The position numbers and the translations under genes are program-made. A DNA stretch of 7,890 bases, from assembly GCA_013205645.1 (NCBI GenBank), contig JABMMH010000274.1, positions 1-7,890 of the forward strand. Direction: 5' to 3'. Positions 1 through 6,149 of the stretch are shown piece by piece. This DNA comes from Polaromonas sp. (GTDB taxonomy: Bacteria > Pseudomonadota > Gammaproteobacteria > Burkholderiales > Burkholderiaceae_C). The notes below the pieces were generated by a model. It was not told where the DNA came from, made no database searches, and saw only the letters and a program-made list of their open reading frames with translations. Positions within the stretch are counted from its first letter, which is position 1, and every line of letters starts with the position of its first letter.

Positions 1-873
1 ATTCCGGCCAACCGCAAGGCTTACGGCACGGCGCTGCTGCCGCGTGTGGACCACATGCGCTTCATTCACGACCCAGTGAATCACGCCTATATTCACAACC
101 AAGAACCGGTCTGGCAAGAAGACATTTTGCTGGAGCTTGAGAACCGCATCTTGCCGCTGCACGACGCCAGCAACATCGCCGCCGTCATCGTCGAGCCGGT
201 GGCGGGCAGTGCCGGTTGGTACCTGCCGCCGCAGGGTTACTTGAAGCGACTGCGAGAGATCTGCGACAAGCACGGCATCTTGCTGATTTTTGACGAAGTG
301 ATCACCGGCTTTGGCCGCATGGGTGTCAACTTTGGAGCCGACTACTACGGCGTCGTGCCCGACATGCTGAACTTCGCCAAGGGTGTCACCAATGGCGTGA
401 TCCCGATGGGCGGCGTGGTCTGCAGCGACCGCATTTTCAACACCATGATGAAGGCCAATGAGGGCGCACCGGAGCACGCCATTGAGTTCTTTCATGGCTA
501 CACCTACTCGGGTCATCCGGTGGCCTGTGCAGCGGCGATTGCCACGCTCACGCTGTTCAAGGAAGAGAAGTTGTTTGAACGCGCCGGCCAAATGGGCACA
601 GTGCTGGGCGACGCGATGCACAGCGGCCTGAAGGGCCTGCCAACGGTGATCGGCATTCGCAGCTTGGGGCTGGCGGGTGCGGTCGAGATGGCGTCGATTC
701 CGGGTTCACCGGGCAAGCGCGCTTACGACGTTTTCATGACCTGTTTTCACAACGGTGTTTTGGTCCGGCCCGCCGGTGAAAACATCGTGCTGTGCCCGCC
801 GTTCATCGTGGAAAAAGAGCACATCGACCGCATGGTCAACGTGGTGGCTGACGCGATTCGGAAGCACGCTTGA
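1..873 (+). CDS. Omega-amino acid/beta-alanine:pyruvate aminotransferase, class III (5' end missing)
   Basis: PLP-dependent class III aminotransferase, expected to move an amino group from beta-alanine or another omega-amine to pyruvate, giving alanine and a semialdehyde in the cytoplasm. The frame is open from base 1 and the gene starts upstream of the window; the GTG at 46 is only an internal codon. 290 residues are visible, so about 150-160 are missing if the family length is near 450. Numbering from the first visible residue, I see VEPVAGSAGW (64-73), the cofactor-binding aspartate in IFDEVITGFGRMG (D98), the Schiff-base lysine in NFAKGVTNG (K127), and FFHGYTYSGHPVACAAA in the C-terminal half. 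These fit the beta-alanine:pyruvate subgroup better than acetylornithine or GABA transaminases, but the exact substrate cannot be fixed from sequence. A hairpin with a T run follows the stop. Confidence 0.88.
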   Translation: MPANRKAYGTALLPRVDHMRFIHDPVNHAYIHNQEPVWQEDILLELENRILPLHDASNIAAVIVEPVAGSAGWYLPPQGYLKRLREICDKHGILLIFDEVITGFGRMGVNFGADYYGVVPDMLNFAKGVTNGVIPMGGVVCSDRIFNTMMKANEGAPEHAIEFFHGYTYSGHPVACAAAIATLTLFKEEKLFERAGQMGTVLGDAMHSGLKGLPTVIGIRSLGLAGAVEMASIPGSPGKRAYDVFMTCFHNGVLVRPAGENIVLCPPFIVEKEHIDRMVNVVADAIRKHA

Positions 874-903
874 TGCGCACCGGCACGCATCGCTGAGGGG
901 GCT

Positions 904-956
904 CAGCTCCCACAGGGGACCGTTCTGTGCCCTGTGGGATGGTGGGCTGCTTTTTT
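904..956 (+). terminator. Probable Rho-independent terminator of the aminotransferase gene
   Basis: About 30 bases after the aminotransferase stop, CCCACAGGG (909-917) is perfectly complementary to CCCTGTGGG (930-938), and a flanking T-A pair (908/939) makes a 10-bp stem around a 12-base loop. CAGC (904-907) can pair with GCTG (946-949) across a bulge, bringing the stem to the six Ts at 951-956. Without that lower stem the T run lies 11 bases beyond the helix, so the outer pairing matters for the call. On the opposite strand no U tract follows, so it should serve the plus-strand gene only. Confidence 0.6.
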
Positions 957-970
957 GATTTATTTCGTAG

Positions 971-987
971 GAGGCCAGCCTCTGGCC
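971..987. repeat. Two mutually exclusive short inverted repeats between convergent genes
   Basis: In the gap between the convergent aminotransferase and ChaN-like genes, GGCCAG (973-978) pairs with CTGGCC (982-987) around a 3-base loop, while GAGGC (971-975) can instead pair with GCCTC (978-982). The structure lies 10 bases past the ChaN-like gene's stop. Neither strand has a T run after it, so it is not a standard intrinsic terminator. It could stabilise a 3' end or assist termination of the minus-strand transcript; that is inference. Confidence 0.35.
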
Positions 988-997
988 GATCCCTCGC

Positions 998-1849
998 TCA
1001 GCGCGGCGGCAGTTGCTTGGCCAGATCAGCGCAGTAGTCTTTGTCGGGTGTAGCCGACGTGAGCCAGACGTCGTCAAAAGATTCGCGTTCACCGCCAGCT
1101 ACCGCCGCCCCTGACCGCAATCGAATGGCTTTGACGCGCCGCTCTGCCTGAAGGTGCTGTGGCACGCCAAGCTGCTTGTCTGCGTGCACGCTGCCGGTGA
1201 TCAGCACCACCACTTGCCCGGGCCTAGCCGCCGCCTGCACGGTGTCCGCCATGCGCATGTCTTTGGCGATTTGAATGCGTGTCATGGGTGTGATCTGGCT
1301 CTCGGGCAACAGATCGCAATGGCCTCGGCGGATCAGTTGCTGTTGCGCCGCCAGCGCAGCGGCTGGCAGACGTTGGTCAAGTGCTGCGTCGGCCATGTTG
1401 CTGCGCATTTCCGCACGCGGCAAGTTGGCCCCCAGCACCGGCACGCCAGCGCGCACGGCGCTCATCACTGCGGGACCATAAGCCGCCCACGGCCAAGCGT
1501 CGTTGTTCCAGTTCAGTGCGCTGAGGGTTTGTTCTTCGCTGGCATCGGGGGCCAAGGCTGCAGTGCTGTTGCCGCTGTCAGCCATTTCTAGTGCGACCGC
1601 GGCAAGGTCACCATGGACTGCCAGTGCCGCAACGATTTTCTGTTGCAGCGCTTGGTGGTCGGGCGCGTCATGTTGCTCGCCAAGCAGCAACACATCGGCA
1701 GGCAACCAAGCGTTGAGTCGGCTTTGCAATTCTGTGGCGCCAAGTCCGTAGGCGCAGCCGGCCAACGACACGCTCAACATGACGACAAACACAGCCAGAA
1801 AGCGCCGAATCAATGTGATAAAGGCCGGCAGAAAGAAGAAGGAAGACAT
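998..1849 (-). CDS. ChaN-like putative haem-binding lipoprotein (DUF399 family)
   Basis: Predicted lipoprotein of the ChaN/DUF399 family, whose Campylobacter member is an iron-regulated protein that binds stacked haems and is linked to haem uptake. The 283-residue protein has a basic and hydrophobic N-terminus and a lipobox LAGC with the lipidated cysteine at C32, indicating an envelope location. Family-like motifs follow: LLLGEQHD (54-61), LEM with E88, LGANLPR (139-145), RIQIAKDMRMADTV (191-204) and ITGSVHADKQLGVPQHL (217-233). Histidines H60, H65 and H222 are candidate metal or haem contacts, by inference. The ATG at 1849 has no clear Shine-Dalgarno sequence, so the start is less certain than the family; the signal region needs a start well before residue 24. 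It is divergent from the AbrB-family gene with 58 bases between starts. No haem receptor, TonB or ABC gene is nearby. Confidence 0.8.
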   Translation of the reverse strand: MSSFFFLPAFITLIRRFLAVFVVMLSVSLAGCAYGLGATELQSRLNAWLPADVLLLGEQHDAPDHQALQQKIVAALAVHGDLAAVALEMADSGNSTAALAPDASEEQTLSALNWNNDAWPWAAYGPAVMSAVRAGVPVLGANLPRAEMRSNMADAALDQRLPAAALAAQQQLIRRGHCDLLPESQITPMTRIQIAKDMRMADTVQAAARPGQVVVLITGSVHADKQLGVPQHLQAERRVKAIRLRSGAAVAGGERESFDDVWLTSATPDKDYCADLAKQLPPR

Positions 1850-1907
1850 GCGTCGATACTAAGGCTTCAGTTGATGTCGTTATCCCTGTTTTGTAGCTGA
1901 CCCTCAC

Positions 1908-3011
1908 ATGCCTCCTTCCGTCTTCGTCCAATTCACCCAACGATTGTTTCAACGCGCCGCAGTGCGCACTTTGCTCACCTTGCTGCTGGCTTGGGCGGCA
2001 GCGTTGTTGTGCATCCAGCTGAAGGTTCCTTTGCCGTGGATGATCGGGCCGCTGTTGCTGACCGCCGGTTTGACGATGGCCGGCGGGCCGACTGCCAGTT
2101 GGACGCCGCTGCGCAACAGCGGGCAATGGCTGATTGGCGGTGCCTTGGGGCTGTACTTCACGCCGCAGATGGTCAGTTTGGTGGCTGGTTTGTGGTGGGC
2201 GATGGCGCTGGGCATCGTCTGGGCGTTGGCGATGGGCTTGGTGTTCGGTGCCTGGCTGCACCGGGTGCATGCGGGGGCTGGGCGTTTTCACATCGCTGGC
2301 TTGTCGCGCATCACGACTTATTTTTCTTCGCCGATCGGTGCCGCGTCTGAGATGACGCTGATGGGCGAGCGTCACGGGGCGCAGACCGACCTGATCGCCT
2401 CGGCGCACAGCCTGCGGGTGTTGCTGGTGACGTTGATCATTCCCTTTGGTTTTCAGTGGGCGGGTCTGCACGGGATTGACACCAGCTTGCCCGGCCCGCG
2501 CGTCGTGGCTTGGCCGGGCTTGGCGCTGTGGCTGCTGCTCACCGGCGCAGGCTGCTGGCTGATGGTCAAGACCAAGCGCACCAACCCCTGGTTTGTCGGC
2601 GCGCTGGCGGTGTCGATGCTGCTCACTGCGAATGGCCTGAGTTTGTCGGCGCTGCCGCAGGGCGTGGTCAATGCGGCGCAGTTGGTCATCGGCGTCAGTC
2701 TGGGCGTGCGGTTCACACCTGGTTTTGTGCACATGGCGCCGCGATGGATGGGTTCAGTGGCGTTGGCCACCGTGGTCATGATTGCCTTGTCTTGCGGCTT
2801 TGCTTGGGGGCTGGCTCGTTTCGTCGATCTGCATTGGGCGACGTTGTTGCTGGGTACTTCACCCGGCGGTGTTGCAGAAATGGCCATTACCGCCAAAGTC
2901 TTGCAATTGGGCGTGCCCATCGTCACCGCGTTTCATGTGATGCGGTTAGCGGGCGTGCTGTTGTTGGTCGAGCCGATGTACCGCTGGTGGTACAGAGAGA
3001 AGTTGGCGTAG
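1908..3011 (+). CDS. AbrB-family integral membrane protein (duplicated AbrB domain)
   Basis: Polytopic inner-membrane protein of the family named AbrB after the E. coli protein (not the Bacillus transition-state regulator) and often mislabelled as ammonia monooxygenase. Its function is poorly defined; a transport role is usually assumed. The 367 residues are mostly hydrophobic and show two homologous halves: PWMIGPLL (43-50) matches NPWFVGAL (226-233), GQWLIGGALGLYFTP (72-86) matches AQLVIGVSLGVRFTP (257-271), and SSPIGAASEM (140-149) matches TSPGGVAEM (317-325). About ten membrane segments are likely. The loop around 117-165 is the main hydrophilic part. The length agrees with the family (about 350-370). 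The ATG at 1908 lacks an obvious ribosome binding site. The gene converges on the DUF3567 gene, with 12 bases between stops. Substrate unknown. Confidence 0.85.
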   Translation: MPPSVFVQFTQRLFQRAAVRTLLTLLLAWAAALLCIQLKVPLPWMIGPLLLTAGLTMAGGPTASWTPLRNSGQWLIGGALGLYFTPQMVSLVAGLWWAMALGIVWALAMGLVFGAWLHRVHAGAGRFHIAGLSRITTYFSSPIGAASEMTLMGERHGAQTDLIASAHSLRVLLVTLIIPFGFQWAGLHGIDTSLPGPRVVAWPGLALWLLLTGAGCWLMVKTKRTNPWFVGALAVSMLLTANGLSLSALPQGVVNAAQLVIGVSLGVRFTPGFVHMAPRWMGSVALATVVMIALSCGFAWGLARFVDLHWATLLLGTSPGGVAEMAITAKVLQLGVPIVTAFHVMRLAGVLLLVEPMYRWWYREKLA

Positions 3012-3024
3012 GGCGCTACGCCCT
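3005..3024. terminator. Hairpin filling the gap between convergent stop codons (possible bidirectional terminator)
   Basis: GGCGTAG (3005-3011) pairs perfectly with CTACGCC (3016-3022) around a 4-base loop; an alternative register pairs AGGGCG (3010-3015) with CGCCCT (3019-3024). The structure includes the TAG stop of the AbrB-family gene and abuts the DUF3567 stop. No convincing T run follows on either strand, so a classical intrinsic terminator is uncertain; a symmetric barrier to convergent transcription or 3' end stabilisation is plausible. Confidence 0.4.
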
Positions 3025-3317
3025 CAATGCACCGACACCGTCGTGTGGGCCAGCTCGGCGTAGCCTGCCAACATGTCTTCGACTTCTTCCTCGGTCGGCG
3101 TTTTTTGTTGCCACACGTTCAAGCGCAGCTGAAAGAGTTCGGCCCACGAGCCGTCAAGGTAAACCTCTTTGCCGGAGCGTTTGTCGACAATTTCAAAGCC
3201 GTGGCGGGCCAACTGAAGCGGCGCAGGCAACGCACCCGGCGCGCTGGCGTTTTCTTCGTCAGCGTTGGCATGAATTTGGACCACTGCAAAAGTGTCTGAG
3301 TCGTAAAGCATTTGCAT
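3024..3317 (-). CDS. DUF3567 family protein of unknown function
   Basis: Small cytoplasmic protein of 97 residues that I recognise as DUF3567, a family found almost only in Betaproteobacteria and with no assigned role. Typical features are the start MQMLYDSDTFAVVQI, the core ARHGFEIVDKRSGKEVYLDG (37-56), an acidic helical stretch TPTEEEVEDMLAGY (73-86) and a C-terminal VSVH. There is no signal peptide, membrane segment or cysteine. The start is well supported: AAGGAG (3325-3330 on the minus strand) lies 7 bases before the ATG at 3317, and the second Met codon two codons in is worse spaced. It follows the DUF3108 gene by 51 bases on the same strand and is probably its downstream partner, though a separate promoter is possible. 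The stop is 12 bases from that of the convergent membrane-protein gene. Confidence 0.85.
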   Translation of the reverse strand: MQMLYDSDTFAVVQIHANADEENASAPGALPAPLQLARHGFEIVDKRSGKEVYLDGSWAELFQLRLNVWQQKTPTEEEVEDMLAGYAELAHTTVSVH

Positions 3318-3324
3318 CGGGAAT

Positions 3325-3330
3325 CTCCTT
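3325..3330 (-). promoter_or_regulatory. Strong ribosome binding site of the DUF3567 gene
   Basis: The minus strand reads AAGGAG 7 bases before the ATG at 3317. It is the only strong Shine-Dalgarno sequence on the minus strand of this window, and it fixes the start of the DUF3567 gene. Confidence 0.75.
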
Positions 3331-3368
3331 TTAAGTCAGATGGCGACAACGGCCATAAGTTCAAGACG

Positions 3369-4451
3369 TCAAGGGGGGCCGCTGCTGGACAATTGTTGGT
3401 CAATGTAATCGCCGCCGTGTTGCGTCACCTTCGAACGCACCGGCCAGTAGCCCAAAGAGGGCGCAAACCAAGCCTCGACGCGCTGGTCTTGCTCGCGGCG
3501 CGGGTCGCGGGTGAGTTTGATAGCGCTGACCGTGCCGATGGGCAGATCCAAGGTTTCTTCACCTGCCACGGTGAAAGTCCAGGTGTCCACGTCACGCGGG
3601 CCGACAGTGTAGATCGGGATTTTGGTGCCCGCTGGAAAACCGTTCGGTTGGCCGGCCAGCAGGCTCGCCAGCTGAAAAAACACACTCACTCGGTCTTGCG
3701 CACCGCGTTTCCAGGGTGCCTCAGGGGTGTTGACGCTGAAGCTGATCGTTCCTTTGTCAGCCTTAAAAGTGGCCGTGCGCTGGTCGCGGCCCTTGTCGGC
3801 AAAGAGCGTCGGGGCCAAGCCATCTACAGTGATGCTGCCCCGGCTTTCTAGGGCGCGGGAGCCAAGCAGAAAGGCGCTGACGACCATGCTGGCTTCGTAG
3901 TGGCTGCCGTCTTGCTGCCAAGTCATGACACCCGAGGCATGGTAATTGAATCCGCTGGCGAGGCCAGTCATCTTGTAGTTGAGCCGCACGGAGCCGGGTA
4001 TCGTCAAGTTGACCGTGGGCTTGGCGGCTGGCTCTGCAAGCAAGGGCGGCGCGGACTCAGGTTCGACCTCTATGGGCTGCAGTTCGGGCGTTGCCTCAGC
4101 CAAGGTCACGGGCGCCATCAAGGGTTCTGCCAGCTCCGGCTCTGCGGCTGGAGGCGGACTGACTTTCGGCTTTTGAAGCAGCACGGGTTTTGGCTGAACT
4201 GGCGCAGCGTGGGTCACGTGCGCCACCTGCAGCATCTGAGCGGGCGGCACCTCGATTCGCCGCGTGTTGAACACCAACATTGACGGGTTGAGTGGCGTTA
4301 TCGCTGGCTCCACGGGCGCATTGCTCGGGATGGCCGCCAGCAGCAGCCAGTGGCTCAGCACGACCAGCAGCGCCAGCAGCCACAAGATGCGGCGTGGCGC
4401 GGAACGACCGGCGGGCGGGTTGGCGGGCGGAAAACCGGGGCGGGCAGTCAT
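3369..4451 (-). CDS. DUF3108 domain envelope protein with N-terminal membrane anchor
   Basis: A 360-residue protein with a DUF3108 domain; the function is not established. Residues 1-21 are Pro/Arg-rich and cytoplasmic, 22-41 form a single membrane segment or uncleaved signal anchor, and 45-148 are a Pro/Ala/Glu-rich linker (for example PKPVLLQKPKVSPPPAAEPE at 87-106) that could span periplasm. The folded domain runs from about 150 to 355: SVRLNYKMTGLASGFNYHAS (154-173), the RGSITVDGLAPTLFADKGRD segment (204-223), FFQLASLLAGQP (258-269) and a C-terminal EAWFAPSLGYWPVR (326-339). The order anchor, proline linker, beta-rich domain resembles TonB, but no TonB C-terminal motif is present. TGA lies two codons before the ATG at 4451, so this is the first possible start; there is no clear Shine-Dalgarno. 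It is divergent from the FAH-family gene and upstream of the DUF3567 gene on the same strand. Confidence 0.82.
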   Translation of the reverse strand: MTARPGFPPANPPAGRSAPRRILWLLALLVVLSHWLLLAAIPSNAPVEPAITPLNPSMLVFNTRRIEVPPAQMLQVAHVTHAAPVQPKPVLLQKPKVSPPPAAEPELAEPLMAPVTLAEATPELQPIEVEPESAPPLLAEPAAKPTVNLTIPGSVRLNYKMTGLASGFNYHASGVMTWQQDGSHYEASMVVSAFLLGSRALESRGSITVDGLAPTLFADKGRDQRTATFKADKGTISFSVNTPEAPWKRGAQDRVSVFFQLASLLAGQPNGFPAGTKIPIYTVGPRDVDTWTFTVAGEETLDLPIGTVSAIKLTRDPRREQDQRVEAWFAPSLGYWPVRSKVTQHGGDYIDQQLSSSGPP

Positions 4452-4537
4452 GTATCACGGAAAGTGGTGAGTAGGCTATTGATCGTAACGCCGGTCTTGG
4501 CGGCGCGTGCGGGAGGTCTGCAGATGAGCCTAATCGC

Positions 4538-4556
4538 GCCGGCAGTATGCCGGCAG
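4538..4556. repeat. GCCGGCAG direct repeat / GCCGGC inverted repeat upstream of the FAH-family gene
   Basis: GCCGGCAG occurs at 4538-4545 and again at 4549-4556, separated by TAT. Because GCCGGC is self-complementary, the same bases form a 6-bp hairpin with a 5-base loop. It lies in the 138-base gap between the divergent DUF3108 and FAH-family genes, 8 bases before a weak -10-like TACGAT at 4564-4569. It could be an operator, but a chance GC-rich repeat is also possible. Confidence 0.3.
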
Positions 4557-4589
4557 CCTCGGGTACGATGCCCGCTGAAAGGACAACCG

Positions 4590-5639
4590 ATGAAATTCGC
4601 CACTTACAAAGACGGCTCGCGTGACGGCCAATTGCTGGTGGTCTCGCGGGACCTCGCCACCGCGCACTATGCCACCGGCATTGCCAACACCTTGCAGCAG
4701 GTGTTGGACGACTGGAACTTTCTGTCGCCGCAATTGCAAGACCTGTCGGACGCTCTTAACCAAGGCCGGGCCCGCCACCCTTTTCCGTTTGAGGCGGCCC
4801 GTTGCATGGCGCCGTTGCCGCGTGCCTACCAGTGGGTCGATGGCTCGGCTTTCATCAATCACGTTGAGCTGGTGCGCCGCGCCCGGGGCGCTGAGGTGCC
4901 CGCTACGTTTGGCACCGACCCGCTGATGTACCAAGGCGGTAGCGACGATTTTCTGGGGCCCTGCGACGAGGTGCGTTTGCCCAGCGAAGACTTGGGCATC
5001 GACTTTGAAGCCGAGCTTGCCGTGGTCACTGCCGACGTCGCCATGGGCTGCACGCCCGAGCAGGCGCTGGACGGCATCCGGCTGCTGATGCTGGCCAACG
5101 ACGTGTCTTTGCGCAACGTCATCCCAGGTGAAGTGGCCAAGGGTTTTGGTTTCATTCAGGGCAAGCCGGCCACCGCCTTCAGCCCGGTGGCGGTGACGCC
5201 GGACGAGCTGGGTGCGGCCTGGCAAAAAGGCCGTCTGCACCTGACGCTGCAAAGCACTTGGAACGGCCGCAAGGTCGGCATGTGCGACGCTGGCCCGGAC
5301 ATGACCTTTCACTTTGGCCAACTGATTGCGCACCTGTGCCAAACCCGCAACGTGCGCGCCGGCAGCATCATTGGCTCGGGCACGGTCAGCAACCCGGGTG
5401 TGACGCACAAAGGCAAGACCGATTGGCCCAAGGGTTACAGCTGCATCGCTGAAAAACGCGCGATTGAAACCCTGCAAGACGGCCAGCCGAAGACCGACTA
5501 CATGCAATTTGGCGACACCATCCGCATCGAGATGAAGGACAAAGACGGGCGCCAAGTGTTCGGCGCGATTGAGCAAACCATCGCCACGTCTGTCGTCGTC
5601 AAGTCGCGTAAATCGTCTCTAGGGACCGAAAGCCCTTGA
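4590..5639 (+). CDS. Fumarylacetoacetate hydrolase (FAH) family protein
   Basis: Cytoplasmic, metal-dependent FAH-fold enzyme that would cleave a C-C bond in an acylpyruvate or fumarylacetoacetate-like compound from aromatic or tyrosine breakdown. The 349 residues include VDGSAFINHVELVRRARG (83-100, H91 a possible catalytic base), TDPLMYQGGSDDF (109-121), the metal-binding pattern FEAELAVV (E140, E142) with LANDVSLRN (D171), the family lysine in IQGKPATAFSPV (K192) and GSIIGSGTVSNPG (258-270). The start is the ATG at 4590, with AAAGGA 6 bases upstream; the open frame extends further upstream but lacks support. The C-terminal 15 or so residues after FGAIEQTIA look like an extension and overlap the convergent VOC gene by 41 bases. 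No homogentisate dioxygenase or maleylacetoacetate isomerase gene is next to it, so true fumarylacetoacetase activity is not shown. Confidence 0.87.
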   Translation: MKFATYKDGSRDGQLLVVSRDLATAHYATGIANTLQQVLDDWNFLSPQLQDLSDALNQGRARHPFPFEAARCMAPLPRAYQWVDGSAFINHVELVRRARGAEVPATFGTDPLMYQGGSDDFLGPCDEVRLPSEDLGIDFEAELAVVTADVAMGCTPEQALDGIRLLMLANDVSLRNVIPGEVAKGFGFIQGKPATAFSPVAVTPDELGAAWQKGRLHLTLQSTWNGRKVGMCDAGPDMTFHFGQLIAHLCQTRNVRAGSIIGSGTVSNPGVTHKGKTDWPKGYSCIAEKRAIETLQDGQPKTDYMQFGDTIRIEMKDKDGRQVFGAIEQTIATSVVVKSRKSSLGTESP

Positions 5640-6012
5640 TCTCCATCGGGTTGCCACAGGGGTCGCAGAAAAACATGGTCCATTGCTCGCCTGATTCACC
5701 GGCAAAACGGCACTGCGGCTTCATGATGAAGTCGACGTTGGCGGCCTCCAGCCGGGCGGCCATGGCCTGCCAGTCCGGCAGCGCCAGCACCAAACCGAAA
5801 TGCGGCATCGGCACCATGTGATCGCCGACGTGGCCGGTGCGTGCGGTCTTCAGCGGCTCGCCCAAGTGCAGCGAGAGCTGATGGCCAGCAAAGTCAAAGT
5901 CGACCCAAGTGGCGGTTGAGCGGCCTTCGGTGCAGCCGAGCACGCCTGCGTAAAAGCGGCGGGCCACGTCAAGGGCGGTCACATTGAAGGCGAAGTGGAA
6001 GAGACTTTTCAT
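5599..6012 (-). CDS. VOC-family (glyoxalase/dioxygenase fold) protein
   Basis: A 137-residue vicinal oxygen chelate protein, probably a metal-dependent enzyme of the glyoxalase or extradiol dioxygenase-like kind; the substrate is unknown. Two beta-alpha-beta modules are visible: residues 1-50 (HFAFNVTALDVARRFYAGVL at 6-25, then WVDFDFAGHQLSLHL) and residues 68-128 (PMPHFGLVLALPDWQAMAAR, then FFCDPCGNPMEIKGF). Likely metal ligands are H6, H71 and E124, with H44 or H49 as a possible fourth. The ending FRSLETIYAT is of the usual form for this group, so the stop at 5599 is probably ancestral and the overlap with the FAH gene arises from that gene's longer tail. The ATG at 6012 has no strong Shine-Dalgarno. 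The gene is divergent from phaM across 137 bases. Confidence 0.83.
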   Translation of the reverse strand: MKSLFHFAFNVTALDVARRFYAGVLGCTEGRSTATWVDFDFAGHQLSLHLGEPLKTARTGHVGDHMVPMPHFGLVLALPDWQAMAARLEAANVDFIMKPQCRFAGESGEQWTMFFCDPCGNPMEIKGFRSLETIYAT

Positions 6013-6063
6013 GCCCCAGAGCTTAGCAAATGACTGGGAACGGCCGAAAATACGGTTTGTCAG

Positions 6064-6091
6064 TTGACGGGTGGCTCGGGTATTGCAAAAT
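6064..6091 (+). promoter_or_regulatory. Candidate sigma-70 promoter for phaM and the FIST gene
   Basis: TTGACG (6064-6069; consensus TTGACA) is followed after 16 bases by CAAAAT (6086-6091; 4 of 6 match to TATAAT). Transcription would begin near 6098-6100, leaving a leader of about 50 bases before the phaM ATG. The position upstream of the phaM-FIST pair is sensible, but the -10 box is imperfect and no start site is known. Confidence 0.4.
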
Positions 6092-6139
6092 AGCGAATGC
6101 GGAATGGCCCGCTGGCAACTGACCTTGGCACCTTCCTTC

Positions 6140-6144
6140 AGGAG
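6140..6144 (+). promoter_or_regulatory. Ribosome binding site of phaM
   Basis: AGGAG lies 5 bases before the ATG at 6150 and fixes this start. The downstream FIST gene has no comparable site of its own, so this may be the entry point for both. Confidence 0.7.
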
Positions 6145-6149
6145 ACTCT

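Noticed and set aside
46..48. GTG at 46 as the start of the aminotransferase
   Set aside because: The same frame is open to base 1 and the upstream residues belong to the conserved family sequence; the protein would lack its N-terminal third if it started here.
1668..2732. Open frame of 354 codons on the minus strand, antisense to the ChaN-AbrB region
   Set aside because: The translation is rich in Gln, Arg and His without hydrophobic core or known motifs, as expected opposite a GC-rich gene. It covers parts of two well-recognised genes and has no ribosome binding site.
2510..3334. Open frame of 274 codons on the plus strand in a second frame of the AbrB-family gene
   Set aside because: It overlaps the real membrane-protein gene and the DUF3567 gene, and its product has no coherent domain or hydrophobic pattern.
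4564..4569. TACGAT as a firm -10 promoter element for the FAH-family gene
   Set aside because: It matches 4 of 6 consensus positions, but no recognisable -35 lies 16-18 bases upstream, so it is not listed as a promoter.
4350..4589. Upstream extension of the FAH-family frame to 4350
   Set aside because: The extra 80 residues are Gln/Arg/Gly-rich, overlap the 5' end of the DUF3108 gene and have no family match; the ATG at 4590 has a proper Shine-Dalgarno and the usual family N-terminus.
4530..5576. Open frame of 348 codons on the minus strand, antisense to the FAH-family gene
   Set aside because: Composition (Arg, His, Val, Gln, Ala) is that of a shadow frame of a high-GC gene, and the plus-strand protein has clear catalytic motifs.
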